Below, piece after piece: positions 1-11,569 of a DNA stretch of 64,000 nt (the stretch's first letter is position 1; each line of letters starts with the position of its first letter). The notes under the pieces were generated by a model. It saw only the letters and a program-made list of their open reading frames with translations. It was not told the origin of the DNA and ran no database searches. Source of the DNA: Diphasiastrum complanatum (Eukaryota > Streptophyta > Lycopodiopsida > Lycopodiales > Lycopodiaceae); assembly GCA_029204225.1 (NCBI GenBank), contig CM055102.1, positions 46,225,820-46,289,819 of the forward strand, given 5' to 3'. Made by a program: the position numbers and the translations under genes.

Positions 1-1240
1 GGATGTATCTACTTAGTACTAGTCTTTCTATGACATGTTAAAGCCCAAAAACCCATAAAAAACACATTTTCAAAAAAAAACCCTAAAAAAGGTTCCCGTT
101 TGAACCTGAACCTACTTGTTTAAAACGCGTTTCAAATGACGTACGAAAGGGGTTGAAAAGACATTGGACACATGTCAGCCTACTCATTTGCCTATGCGTC
201 AAGGATTGCCAAGTGGTAAGTGTTGACTGTGCATGGAGTTTGCCATGTGTCGACATAGGAAGTGTCAGGGTTAAGGGATCCTTGAGGATTGTGTATAAGT
301 GAGCCTAGAGAGAGACATTCCTCATCATTTTCTATGCAACAAAGGTTGGAGGAGGGCAAGGCAGCCAGCTCATAGACTGTCATGCTTGATCATGCTATGG
401 ACTTGTTGAGAATTGGAAAAGTTTCAGATTATGATCAACCAGTTTATTATATCCCTTATCTATATATATCTATATATATTTATATATGTATATATAAAGG
501 AGGGTTGACTGCTTAATAGGATGTCATATGCCTCATTGGAACAACTTGGTCTAGTGTATGAGTGACACATGTCAAGAGTTGACCAATCAACATGGAACAT
601 GTCATATGCTCATTGGGTCATTTGGTCCAATATGCTCATGCTTAATGTGACCTACTCATTTGCCTATGCATCAGGGACTAGCCAAGTGGCAAGTGTCGAT
701 TGTGCATGCCTTGACGGTCGACGCACACGGTACACACCATAACAGTGACGATACACCGTATCCACCCATTCGTAGGGGTCACTACCGACCCACCCCCATG
801 CACTGGGGTTACTGACACCATCATGCCCAAGTCAAGCCTCTGACAACGAGTCCCACCCATACCACCAGCCATTGCCCTCGATACATCTCCTGGCCTAGAG
901 ATGCATCCTGGCTACTGCACATGCTCTCCATCCACCAACTCTCGGGTAGACTGAGTGAATGGCAAAAGGGAACCCCACTGCTCTATAGGCATTGCATAGG
1001 GGGTCCCATCAAGCACGGTCACTTGTCCGGCAACACGTGACCACCTAGGATGGTGACCGGTGGCACTAAAACATGTCGATAATGCCAGACTTGTGTCCTC
1101 CCCCTTGTGAGGCCATCACTGAAGGGTGTACCAGTATGGTACAAAATAGTACGATTTATATTGCGAATAGAAGGAAGTGAGTTGGCACAGGCATATTTAA
1201 GATGATTATGGAGTTGGCTGCATTCACGTCATACTAGGGC
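1..1240. other. Intergenic, no gene seen
   Basis: No open reading frame here resembles a known family. The stretch holds an AT-rich TATATA-type microsatellite at about 460-500 and a diverged direct repeat of about 57 bases (179-235 and 651-707, both starting CCTACTCATTTGCCTATG). These suggest old repeat debris rather than a gene. Confidence 0.5.
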
Positions 1241-1309
1241 TGTGTCTAGTACGATTGGAGGTTTTGGTTCTTATTTTGGGTTTTGTAGATAAAAAATAAA
1301 GGGTAAGCT

Positions 1310-2102
1310 GCAGTATGTAAGACCTTGGTGAGGAAGACCAAATTGGTGTTCAATGGTGGAGTTATATGGAAAATGCTGTAGAAAGGGAGGTTAATGAGTC
1401 TTGATAAACTAGAAATATATGGGTTTTCAAAACTATACCTTTGAACACTAGGGGGGGTAGATGGGAAGTAGAAGTAGAGGTAATAGTGAGTTTTGTTCCT
1501 TATTGGAACAAGAGAAATGAATGATCGAAAAGAGTAGTACGAGTGATGGTGAAGATAGTGATATGAGGAGGAAGAGAGAGTGACCCCCATGAGGCAGTCA
1601 ACCACACTATGGCCACCACTGTGAGGAGAACAAGTGAAATCACCAGATAAAGGCCATCTTGAAATGCCTTAAAAAATGGCAAGCTCGTGTGCTTCTCCTA
1701 GTTGGAAAAATACTTCTCGTAATTTGTGATAGGTTCCTCTTCATCTGCTGAATGTCAAGATACCAAGATCATCACTATCCAATCCCCTGATACTTAAAGG
1801 GTCTTGTTCCACATCATGGAATGGTGTGTGACGTGATCCAATCCTGGCATTAAATCCCCTTACAGTAAATATGTCCTCTGTCAAAAAACCTGATCGATAT
1901 CCACTGAAAGACTCGTGTACGATGAGCCATTACGAACTAAATATGAGGATGTAGTTGGTGGAAAACAGCACACAATGATATAGATGTCTCTGTCCAAGCC
2001 TATGGTCCTCCCATGAAGTCTAGTCCAAAGATACCTGGCCTGATCATCCTTGTGAATTACCTCTACTCCTCTCTGAATATCATCTCTATATAAGCATGCC
2101 AC
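1310..2102 (-). pseudogene. LINE endonuclease fragment, frameshifted
   Basis: On the minus strand this reads the middle of an APE-type LINE endonuclease in several broken frames. VACLYRDD, then a match to the IYIAVCYFAPQ block, then the V-D-Y/C block and the F-DHS block appear in the same order as in the intact LINE at 15,061-18,564. The nucleotide match is clear around 1,590-1,620. The N-terminal catalytic part and the whole reverse transcriptase are missing. The upstream edge abuts a copia RNase H reading at about 2,103. It is a dead fragment of the same or a sister LINE family. Confidence 0.75.
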
Positions 2103-2112
2103 AGGATTGAGC

Positions 2113-3311
2113 CTACCAAGGTTTTGCCTTTTTGCATATCCAGCTGATTGCAGCTCCGCACGCTATCGTACATCCTCTAGTAATGGACTTGCTGTCATCT
2201 TTGCAGCTCGCCCAGCTCGCATCACTGTAGTGATGCAGCTCGAATCCTTTCTCTTCGTTTCTAGCTCTGTAGGTTAATCCAACATTCTGGGTACCCTTCA
2301 GATACTGTAGGATTCGTTTGGCCATTTTCCAATGTGCTAGACCAGGATTGGAACAGAATTGGCTCAATGCGTAGATAGAGAAGGCCAGATCAGGTCTGGT
2401 ACAAATTGTTAAGTACATCAGACTACCGATTAAGTTCTGGTAGGGTATACCTGCCATCTTAAGTTCTTCCTCTTCTGTTTTTGGCAATCCTGTTTCGTGA
2501 GCTTGGCTCCAGCTATCATTGGTGTGGCTTTCTCTTCACAATCCATCATGTGGTATTGCTTAAGCACTTTTCTGGCGTATTCTGACTGACTCAAGTGCAT
2601 TTCGCCATTTGTTCGATCTCTTCTGATCTCCAGCCCTAGGCATTTTGTTGCTTCTCCAAGATCTGTGATTTCGTAGTTTTCCGAAATCTGACTCTTCGTG
2701 TCTTTGATCAACATCAAGGAATTTCCTATCATGAGCGAATCATCCACGAAAATGGTCAGTATCACAAAATCCTTTCCTACTCTTTTGATGTAGACATTAC
2801 AGTTTGGTTGAGTAGGATTGAAGTCTAGAGACTTCAGAAGACCATCAAGCTTTTTGTACCAGACTCTTGATGCCTGTTTTAGACCGTAGATGCATCTCTG
2901 CAATCGACAAACATATTGTCTGTTGTCGGGGTCTTCATAGCCTTCAGGTTGCTTCATGAAAATTCCTCCTCTAGATCTCCGTGGAGAAAGGCTGTTTTCA
3001 CGTCAATCTGGTGAATTTCCAGATTGTACTGTGTGGCGTATGCAAGGAGCAGCCTTATGCTTGTCATATTGACCATGGGCGAATATGTGCGAAATAGTCG
3101 ACACCATATCTCTGCGTGTAGCCCTTCGTGACAAGCCTTGCTTTGTAGCGGCCAATGGTGCCATCTGATTTCAGCTTCTTCTTGTACACCCATTTGCAGT
3201 CAACTACTTTTCTGTTTTCTGGCAGTGGCTCTAATGTCCATGCCTCGTTTCGCCTCATCGACTCGATCTCTTCTAACATTGCCTGTTTCCATAGTTCTCC
3301 CTCTGGACTCT
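2113..3311 (-). pseudogene. Copia 1 reverse transcriptase and partial RNase H
   Basis: Minus-strand copia RT in three overlapping broken frames: the N-terminal block with CKWVYKKKLKSDG (about 3,130-3,290), the VKTAFLHGDLEE block (about 2,960-3,030), the YGLKQA block and the catalytic FVDD motif (within 2,430-2,957), then the GSLMYLT-TRPDLAF block and the start of RNase H with SDASWAS (2,113-2,487). RNase H stops after its SWICKKAK block, where the sequence turns into LINE. At least two frameshifts separate the pieces. Confidence 0.88.
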
Positions 3312-3316
3312 GGATA
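3312..3316. repeat. Target-site duplication GGATA, left copy of gypsy A
   Basis: GGATA precedes the LTR start TGTTACGAGC at 3,317 and is repeated at 7,787-7,791 after the element's terminal TATTACA. Joining the flanks through one copy restores the copia reading (motif YQEAIQSPEGELW). Confidence 0.9.
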
Positions 3317-3674
3317 TGTTACGAGCTCGTAACCAGTGCCGAACCTAGAGAACACAAATAGGTCAGATACCACAGTCAGGGTCGTGTCCAGCGTACATGA
3401 CCAACAGGGCAAGACAGTGTGAGTAGTGTGCCTCAGCATGGTCCATAGCCATGGCGGGCCTAACACAGCCTAGGGACCCCTGTCAGCAGGATAGGGCCCC
3501 CAGTTGGGTCCCGACGTGCAGTCGGCCACGTCAGTGCCACGTGGCCGACACTTGGCAGTAGCATGCTACCAGTCCTCACACTGGGCTAGGAGGGGCTTAC
3601 TCTATATCAGGGAGTAGGCAAGGTTGGGTGGATCAGTTAGTGTTTGCCTTACTGTGGTGTTAGGATCTATTACA
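3317..3674 (+). repeat. Gypsy A 5' LTR
   Basis: The LTR starts TGTTACGAGC and ends TATTACA, the canonical TG...CA. Its left edge is set by the TSD and its right edge by the primer site one base later. A full second copy is not present at the 3' end; only the last 13 bases match there. Confidence 0.88.
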
Positions 3675-3675
3675 C

Positions 3676-3687
3676 TGGTATCAGAGC
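3676..3687 (+). other. Gypsy A primer-binding site (tRNA-iMet type)
   Basis: TGGTATCAGAGC lies one base after the LTR end and complements the 3' end of plant initiator methionine tRNA. This is the standard priming site for minus-strand DNA synthesis. Confidence 0.9.
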
Positions 3688-4451
3688 ATCTCCATCCTAG
3701 GGAGTTAGGAGCAGCAGAGTAAAAAAAGCTATCAGAAGATAGGAAGTGTTTCTCAGATTCTCAGAGAGGAATAGAGGAGGAGGATCGCTGTAGGAGCAGC
3801 CTTCAAACTTCTGATTTCCACTGAGAAATCACAGTAGCAAGGAGTCAGATTCCAAGTGTAGGCAACTCGCTGGAAAAACAGCTGTTTCTCACTGAGTTTA
3901 GAGGATTCTTCGTAGTTTTCCTAGCGAAATTAGAGAAGGAAGAAGCCAGCACCTCCATCGCTGTACAGCCAGAGACCTGCATCTGATTTCTAGGGGAAAA
4001 ATTTACTTGTTCTCAGCGAGTTTCAAGCCAAAAAAGAGGAGGAGGGGCCAGCGCTGCCAGTACTTCTGAAAATCTGGTTTTTGGACAAGTTTTTGGTCCC
4101 AACGTCAGAGATTTGGAGCAAGAGGATTCCTACCAGATCAGCGAGTAGGAGACTTCTGAAATTTCAGAATTCAGAAGGGTTTTTGGACTTCAGAATTTGC
4201 CATTTTGTGGACAAATTGAGATGCTGTCAGACCAGCGAGGGGGGATAGCCAAAACTTTCAGATCTGGTTGCACATTTTCCAACCTCAAATCAGTGGAGGA
4301 AGAGCTGAAAGGGCTTTTCTTGATTCTCTCTGTGGAAGTACAGTCCTCAGAAACAGCTAAGTCATCTTTCCTTTTCCTTGTACAGTTGTAAATTAGTCTT
4401 TTAGACTTTTTTCCTTCAGAAGTTAAGGTAGCTCTCTTTCAGTCCGCAAAG

Positions 4452-5640
4452 ATGACCACTCCTCAGGGACCTGATCAACCCCCAGAGAGAGGCTTCGACG
4501 AACTTGAAACAGAAGCCTTGGCTTACAAAAAAGGAAGGAACCCATGGAAGTAGAAGAACAGGAAACAGTTCGCCGAAGAACTCGACGAACTGGTTACCAA
4601 GGAGCAGTTCCTCCAATTGGTACAGAAGTGGATGAACTGAAGTTGGCATTAGCCAATTTCAAGTCAGTGTGGACGACTCGTTCGCTGAACTCAAAAACTT
4701 GGATTTTGAGTTCCGCGAAAGGAAGCCTTCCCTCCATCTTCTCAGTTATCCCCTTCTCCACTTCCATCAGTTTTGGGTGAGACTTTACGGTCTCACCCCA
4801 GTGTTTTTAAAGATTTAAAGCCCTCCTACTTTTAATGGGGAAGAGAAGGATAGAAATGCAGATATTCTACAAACCTTCCTCAGCAAATGGAAGAACATTC
4901 ATGCTCTTAAACAGACCCCTGACCATTTGCAAGCTATTGAGGCCAGTCTTTTCCTTAGGGCCTATGGCCTATAAGTGGTGTTAAATCTCCAGGAGACTGG
5001 GCAGACTCCCCGGTCATGGAAAGCTTTTGAAGAAGCTTTCCCTAAGAGAATTTCTACCAGAAAATGAACTTGATAGAGCCTGGGAAGCCTGGGAAAGAAC
5101 AGTAATGGATAAATCCCTCATCCAATATATCTCGCAGTATCGAGAAGCAATTTTAAAGATTAAAATTATGATGACTATCAAAAAATCAGGGGATTTGTCC
5201 GTGGCCTCAAAGATGAATATAAAGTAAAGGTCCAGAGAAACTCGCCTACTACCCCTTGAGCAAGCTCTCAGATATGCTCAAATCTATGATGATTCAGTGG
5301 GTAGGAAGAGGGCGAGACAACAGCCACTTTCTGAGCAGCCTTCTCAGAAAGACTTTCAATTTAAAAAGAAATTTTTAAAAGAAAGAAAGAAGATAAATTT
5401 AAAGGTGAAGCTCCTCAGAAACGCCCTTCACTCATACAGCCCTTAAAACCAGATGATTTTGAGAAAGCCAAACAAGAGCGTTTGTGCTTTGTGTGTATGG
5501 GCAAGGGACACACAGTCAGACAGTTGTCCCAAGGGGCCTTTCACTAAAAAAGATAAAAAAGATAAAAAACAAGTTCATCTTGTTCAGATTGTATGTTTCC
5601 CCAGTGACTCGGCAGCTTCCGAGATCAAAGTGTATCATGA
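4452..5640 (+). pseudogene. Gypsy A gag, multiply frameshifted
   Basis: The ATG at 4,452 opens a gag-like reading that is broken repeatedly by frameshifts and stops. Recognisable pieces are a retrotransposon gag core around 4,870-5,290 and a CCHC knuckle at about 5,485-5,530 (C-F-V-C-M-G-K-G-H, with the final C recovered only in the neighbouring frame). No full-length Gag could be made from this copy. Confidence 0.7.
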
Positions 5641-5696
5641 AGATCATGAACACTGTTGCCAGCTGACCTCTGCAATGCTAGCGAGACCCTTCAGCT

Positions 5697-7786
5697 TTGG
5701 GCCGCATGACCCTAGTACGTATGCATGGGAAAGTTGGTAACCAGTCAGTAAGAGTCATGGTTGATGATGGGGCAACCCATAATTTCATCAACCACACCCT
5801 GGTTAAAAAGCTTAAACTACCAGAAGTACCTAGTCAGCATAGGTACATAGTTTCATTAGCTAAGGGTGAAGATAAAAAAATATGGGAAACTATGGTAAGT
5901 ATGTTAAATCTTGGTATTCAGGGGTATCAGGATGAAATAAACTTTCAGATAATGCACCTGGATCGAACAGACATTGTTCTCGGGAGAGATTGGCTCTACA
6001 GTTTAGGACCTTCCTCCACAGAAACTATCAGGAGAACACCCTCAGCTTTCAGCATAAAGGCCGAGAGATCCAGTTGCATGGGGAGCATGATGTTCCCAAC
6101 AGCCCTATGGTCTGCAGTTCAGAGCTCTGTCAGCTAATCGGAGACGAAGACCATCAGGTATTCTTATGTGACTTTCAGTTTATTCCTGAAGTTTCTATTT
6201 CCAGTTCTATTCAGCAGAAAATCAGTAAATTAGAAACTTTATTGTCTAAATTTAAAGATGTTTTTCCTGAAGATTTGCCACATGGTTTACCACCTAGCAG
6301 AGAGGTAGATCATGTAATAAACCTAGTACCAGGTACAACACCTGTTTCTAAACCTCCGTATCGAGTCAGCCGAACAGAGGATGAAGAAATAACTAGGCAA
6401 GTTAACAGACTATCTTGGAAAGGCCAAATTCAGACCAGTCGTTCACCATGGGCCTCACCAGTCCTATTGGTGAAAAAGAAAGAGGGGTCTATGCGTCTTT
6501 GCGTAGATTACAGAGCCCTCAATAAAGTCACAATTAAGAATAAATACCCTATGCCTCGGGCAGACGAGTTGTTTGATCAACTCGACGGGGCTAAGTTTTT
6601 CAGCAAAATAGACCTCAGATCGGGATATCATCAAGTCCCGTATAAAATTGGAAGATGTCTCGAAAACAGCTTTTAGACTCGTCACGGTCATTATGAGTTT
6701 AAGGTGATGCCATTTGGGCTCACAAATGCTCCAGCTACCTTTATGACCTTGATGAACAGTGTCCTCAGACCATACCTTGGGTAAGTTTGTAGTCGTATTT
6801 TTAGATGACATCCTCGTCTACAGCAAAACGAGGAAGGAGCATCTAAAACACCTCAGAAAGGTGTTTCGACTGCTCAGAAAGCATAAGCTTTATGCTAAAC
6901 AATCCAAGTGTGAATTCTTCGTTGAAGAAGTAGCATATTTGGGTCACATTATCTCTTCAGATGGGATTAAGATGGACCCAAATAAGGTTAAAGCCATACT
7001 CAGTTGGTTGAGACCTCAGAATATTTTGGAACTTCAGATCTTTCTTGGTCTGGCAGGATATTATGAGTTCATTTGGGAGTCCGCACAACAGGAGAGCTTT
7101 GATGCTCTCAAAACAGCCTTAGCTACAGCACCAGTTTTAAAAGTCGTCGACCCCAATCAGCCATTTGTGGTCGAAACAGATGCTAGCGACTTTGCAGTGG
7201 GTGCTGTGCTAACTCAGGGTGGACGACCAGTTGCGTTCGAGAGTAAAAAACTCGAGCCAGCTCAGACTAGGTATAGTGCCTATGAAAAGGAACTCTTTTC
7301 TATAGTCCATGCCCTTAAGACTTGGAGGCATTATTTGTATGGTGCCAACTTTGAGGTCCTGACAGACCATGAGAGTCTCAGATACCTTTGCAATCAACCT
7401 GAGCTTAGAGGTCGGAAAGCTCGTTGGGCAGAGTTGATGCAAGAGTTTGACATGTCTATCAGATATAGACGTGGAAAATTCAATACAGTAGCAGATGCCC
7501 TTAGCAGAATGCCTATGATAAACGAGCTGAGTTTTACTCAGATTCGTAATGAGTTACTCAAGTCCTTGAGAGGAAATGCCAGCATGATGCATTCTTCTCT
7601 ATTATCTGGAACTCACTCCAGAACAGACAGTTACAGACTCCAGAACCAGTTCCCGGGGTTGGTGCCAGTTCATCCAAGAATACGGCAGCTTCCGTTGAGG
7701 ATGATGATGAGTCCGAGTATACGTCGTCAGATGACGTTGAGGATTCTGAGCCTGTATTACCCAAGCAAACCCCAGGATCTATTACA
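5697..7786 (+). pseudogene. Gypsy A protease, reverse transcriptase and RNase H
   Basis: Protease reads DDGATHNF (the family norm is DSGATHNF) near 5,765, and its conserved LGRDWL block is near 5,980. RT continues with [17 protein letters not shown], a frameshift near 6,665, MPFGLTNAP, and the catalytic FLDDILVYS block at about 6,800. RNase H has [13 protein letters not shown] (about 7,177), [20 protein letters not shown] and ADALSRM. Between GLAGYY and WESAQQ about 35 residues expected in the family are missing. A low-complexity acidic linker follows, then the deletion junction. Confidence 0.88.
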
Positions 7787-7791
7787 GGATA

Positions 7792-8873
7792 GCTTCTTGG
7801 TAAGTTGCTGGCTCTTCTGTGAAGCTGCAGTACTCGAACTTCATATCTTTGATCCATTGAAGATTGTCAGAATAGCGGTCTGGAGGTCTTCTTTGTCTTG
7901 TTGACGTTCGAGGTTCGTTTCATCGCTGCTCGAACATTTCTTGTTCGTGCGGTCGATCCTCTGTTTCCTGCTGCTCTGGAGTCTGGGGTCCTGCATTTTG
8001 ATTTGATGACTGTCCTCGATCGCCCTCTTGAATAGGCAGCAGTGTGAAGATCTCATGGCCTCTTTCGTCTTTCAGTCTAGGAATGTGGACTCGTCGAACT
8101 TTACATCTCTGCTCGAAACATCGTGGTTGGATCGTAGAGTCTGTACACATGTGTTCCGTTCGAGTAGCCGACCATGATTGTTTGCTCGGATTTGTCATCG
8201 AGCCTTGCTTCTCTTTTCCTTTGGAATGTGCTTGAATGCTGCACATCCAAACACTCGTGCGTATGACAGATTAGGCTTTCTGCCTGTCCACATCTCGTAT
8301 GGTGTTTTGTTCTCCAGCGCTGTCGTTGTAGATCTCTTCTGCAGGTGTATAGCTACAGCTATTGCTTCGGCCCAGAATTGGCCTGGCAATTGAGCCTGTG
8401 CTATCATGCATCTGGCTCCTTCGACTAGCGTTCTGTTTTTTCTTTCTGCCACACCGTTGTATTCTGGTGTGTATGCAGGAGTGAACTGGTGTTCAATCCC
8501 CTGTTCTTCGCAGAATCTTGAGAATTCTGTGCTTTTGTATTCACCTCCATTGTCAGATCTAAGGATCTGAATCAAATACTTCGGATTTCTTCTTCAAGTA
8601 GTAGATCGTGGTCATTCGGCTGTAATCATCTATGAACGTTAGAAAATATCTCGAACCTGAGAGCGAATCTGTTTTCATCGGTCCACACACATCATAGTGG
8701 ACAAGCTCAAGAACTTCCTTGGCTCTTCTTCCTTCGTGTGTGAATGGATTCTGATGTTGCTTGCCTTTCTGACAAGCTTCACAGAACTCAGCCTCGGGCC
8801 TTGATATTTTGAGACCTGTGACAATGTCCTTTGTGCTCATGTCGTATAGGCTCCGCATGTTCAGATGATACAT
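7792..8873 (-). pseudogene. Copia 1 integrase and integrase-RT linker
   Basis: Minus-strand integrase core, with pre-integrase and N-terminal blocks just upstream. The zinc/GAG-pre-integrase part reads FCEACQKGK. The first catalytic region has YDVCGPM and FIDDYSRM. After a frameshift near 8,570 come the second Asp in LRSDNGGEY and the Glu-bearing NGVAERKNRT. The linker towards RT ends at the gypsy insertion (WIKDMKFEY, then TYQEAI). Inactive through frameshifts. Confidence 0.87.
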
Positions 8874-9749
8874 TCTCCTATGCCAGAGCTGATCTTCGTT
8901 TTCTAAAGCATTTAATATGCTATCAGAGTTGCTGATTATTTTGGCCTAGTAGAGATTTCCTTCTCTGCATCCGACCGTCAGCAACTTGTTTGTCGTCTTC
9001 TCGATCATACGGCAAGTGTTTCCGTGGAACAAAACTCGAATGCCTAGATCTGCCATCTTGGAGATAGATAGCAGATCTTTTTTGAGTGAGGGCACATAGA
9101 GTGCTCTTGGTAGCTCTGCTTGGCCTGACAGTGTTCGTTAGCTGTAGAGAAGCCGATGCCCCTTGACATCGTGTCTTCCATCGCCTAGAATCACCGCTCT
9201 GTTGTTTTCCAGTTCGCGAAAGTTGATCAAGATCTTCTTGTTGCAGGTTATGTGAGATGTTGCTCCTGAATCGATGACCACATCGTAGTCATGTTCGGAG
9301 TAGCTTGTCGAAGCTTTGTCGAGTATCGTGAAAGCTTCGTCACCTCTTTCTGCATCTTTAGATGATTCTGCAACGTTTGCCTTTTCAGCTTTGTTTTTTT
9401 TTTTTGGGTTGAATCTGCAGGCGTATGTAGAATGCCCTTTCTTCTTGCAGTGCATGCAAGGTATTGCTGGATTGAACCAACATTTGTTGGCCGTATGGCC
9501 TGGTTTGTGGCAGTGATCGCAGGAAGAAGATTGTTGATTCGAGGACTTCGTTTTCTTGAATCTTGGCTTGTTTTTGTTCCTCTTCTTTCCTTTCGTGAAG
9601 AGAGCCTTCTCTTGATCACTGCTTCCCTCTCCTTCGTCTCTCATCAGTCTCTCATCAGCGACAAGACTGATTGCTTTGTCGAATGTCATATCTGGTAGAC
9701 TCAGTATGAGCATTCTCAGTGGCTGATAGGACGTCGATAGAGATTTCAT
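8874..9749 (-). pseudogene. Copia 1 C-terminal gag, two zinc knuckles, protease
   Basis: Reading the minus strand from 9,749: basic gag tail, then two CCHC knuckles in a row (C-DH-C-HKPG-H-TANK-C and C-MH-C-KKKG-H-STYA-C), then the retropepsin motif DSGATSHI. Most plant copia Gag proteins have a single knuckle, so the pair is notable. Below about 9,138 the pre-integrase region continues in broken frames. An in-frame amber stop near 9,765 separates this part from the gag start. Confidence 0.85.
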
Positions 9750-9764
9750 GAAGTATATCAGCTG

Positions 9765-10205
9765 CTATGGTGCTGGGACCTGGTGCTCCTGTCCTGATGC
9801 AGCGAGTTGAGCGAAGATCGTTCTGATCTTCTCAACGTGCTGATCTAACTGGTTGCCATCCCACCGTATTGATTGCAGCTGATTGTGAAGGTGCATGACT
9901 GAAGCTGCAGTCTTCACTTCATACTTCTGCTTTAATCTTTCCCATGCTGCATGGCTGCTTTTGCAGTCTTCAATCTGCATGAGTAGATCTTCATTTATGG
10001 ACGAAACGATGATCGCCATTGTGCGCTCATCCTTTCTGATCCATTCAGCTCTCCTCGGGTCTCCCTTTGGAGGCTGCACCTCTGAGAGCTCGGTCACCGA
10101 CCAGATGCCTTCGCCCTTCAGGAGTGTTTTGATTTTGAATTTCCAGAGTCTGTAATTTGCGCCATCAAGACTGATTGCTACTCTGGTCTGGATCGTCGTA
10201 GCCAT
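9765..10205 (-). pseudogene. Copia 1 gag N-terminal part
   Basis: Minus-strand reading from the ATG at 10,205 gives 146 residues with the hallmarks of plant copia Gag (DUF4219/UBN2 type): N-Y-R-LWKFKIKTLLKGEG, a middle with SSHAAWERLKQKYE, and helices towards the C-terminus. The start lies about 50 bases downstream of the primer site, as expected. It ends at an in-frame TAG, after which the same frame continues as the rest of Gag, so the stop is probably a single mutation. Confidence 0.85.
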
Positions 10206-10257
10206 ATTATGTTGTTTGGAAGAATCACTGCTGGGATATCAGTAGTGACAACCTGTT

Positions 10258-10270
10258 GGCTTTGATACCA
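10258..10270 (-). other. Copia 1 primer-binding site
   Basis: On the minus strand TGGTATCAAAGCC directly follows the LTR end CTGCGACA. It is a one-mismatch form of the initiator-Met tRNA complement. Confidence 0.85.
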
Positions 10271-11041
10271 TGTCGCAGAAGCACGTGTGTGGGACTGATT
10301 CGTATTCGTCCTCTTCGTCTTCTTTATCGCGATCAATCTTCTGTCTTCAAATTGTCTTTTTGTGCGGAAGCTCTTACAGGATCCCAGACACTCGACTACG
10401 CATCACAGGACATTTTATTCTAGCAATCATGATACACAGCACAAGACGAGATGTTCGAAAAATAGAGTGACTGTATTATCAGTTTTAAATTTAGAGTGAA
10501 TTCGTCAGTGTCTCGCTCGTTGGCGGAATGACATTCTACTCTTTCGCTGTGTTCTGCTCGTTGGCAGACTTTCATGCACAGCTATGGTGTCTTTACTTTC
10601 CTTACTCTATTCGCTACGTCTCTCTCTGTCTCTTACAGATCTCTGTATTCACATCCTATTGTTATGATCCAGAGAGGATCGTTTATACCTCCACTATGTG
10701 GAGTTTACAAGATAGCTTAACGTCGAATCACATGACTAGTTAACGCTAATCAACTAGTTAGTTAGTCTCCGTCGTTGCTACTCGTTTCAGCTGGGCATGA
10801 AGCCCGTTGAGCTGCCAGCTGGCAGCGTGAAAGTTTTTTTCTTCGTCTGATTCGTAATCTCCCGTTTGCTTTCGTTCTTTTCGTTTCTTTTCGTAGTTTT
10901 CGTTTCGCGTCCCTTTTGCGGTTTGCTGGTGTGTTTGCAATTTGCGATTGATTCACGAATCGTTCGTGCTTTGAGTCAAAGACACGTTGACTGTCGCGAA
11001 TCGTTCTCATTCGACCTTCGTGTCTTGTTCGTGCTGCGACA
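10271..11041 (-). repeat. Copia 1 5' LTR (771 bp)
   Basis: The edges are set by an 8-base terminal inverted repeat: on the plus strand TGTCGCAG at 10,271 and CTGCGACA ending at 11,041. The inner edge touches the primer site. By eye it is unusually rich in TCG/CGA. The partner 3' LTR is missing, so age cannot be estimated and the TSD cannot be paired. Confidence 0.85.
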
Positions 11042-11569
11042 AAGTTGCAGGAGTTCACCATTTCTGACATCAAACAAGTTACACTTACTTAGGGCATCCT
11101 TAATGTACTTCCTGAAGCAAAACCGCTCGAGACTAACAATGAAGCATTACCCTTACGAAGTCTAGCCGTGGCGGCGTGTGGCATACTGCAACCAGGTTCA
11201 GTGAAGGAAATCCCCAAATAAGTATGGGAGGATATCACTTTGAATGCTTGTCCCCCTAGAGTGAACACTGCCGCTGCATAAAGGTCCTGGAGGTATTAAA
11301 GATTATGATTTGGGTTTTCTTGGTATGTTGAGGAAAATGTAGGATCGAATATGGATGATTCCGAGATGAAGATGGTGGAATGAACGATCCAAAATGGACA
11401 ATAACGGTCACGTAACATAAGGCTCTGGGGAATGAGCCTTTCCCCTCGGTGCAATGTACTACGCCTATCAGATTTGAGTCTAGAATTATGTTGGACTCTA
11501 CTTGATCCAGAATTTGAAATCGTAAGGATCTATCCAATTGATTATGTAGCCATACACAAAATTAATTGA
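11042..11569. other. Intergenic or retroelement debris
   Basis: No recognisable domain. A minus-strand open frame of about 90 codons (11,256-11,537) matches nothing I know. It may be part of the leader or gag edge of the degraded copia A, or chance. Confidence 0.4.

Larger units (their letters stand above)
3317..7786 (+). mobile_element. Ty3/gypsy element A, internally deleted, nested in copia 1
   Basis: A plus-strand gypsy element with a 358-bp 5' LTR, an initiator-Met primer site, a broken gag, protease, RT and RNase H, ending about 90 codons after RNase H. Integrase and nearly the whole 3' LTR are missing, yet the element still ends in the LTR-terminal sequence AGGATCTATTACA followed by the TSD. 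The same 13 bases end the 5' LTR at 3,662-3,674. RT and RNase H motifs are of the ordinary Ty3/gypsy type; sublineage is uncertain because integrase is absent. Confidence 0.9.
2103..11041 (-). mobile_element. Ty1/copia retrotransposon 1, 3' truncated, with nested gypsy
   Basis: A minus-strand copia element. Reading from 11,041 downwards it has a 5' LTR, an initiator-Met-type primer site (10,258-10,270), gag, protease, integrase, RT and part of RNase H. RNase H breaks off at about 2,103, where LINE endonuclease sequence starts, so the 3' LTR is absent. A gypsy element occupies 3,317-7,786. Removing it and one TSD copy restores the reading across the integrase-RT linker. Several stops and frameshifts show that it is inactive. 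Lineage within copia was not resolved. Confidence 0.9.

Noticed and set aside
1246-1605. 119-codon minus-strand frame as a gene
   Set aside because: It is a frameshifted reading of the decayed LINE endonuclease.
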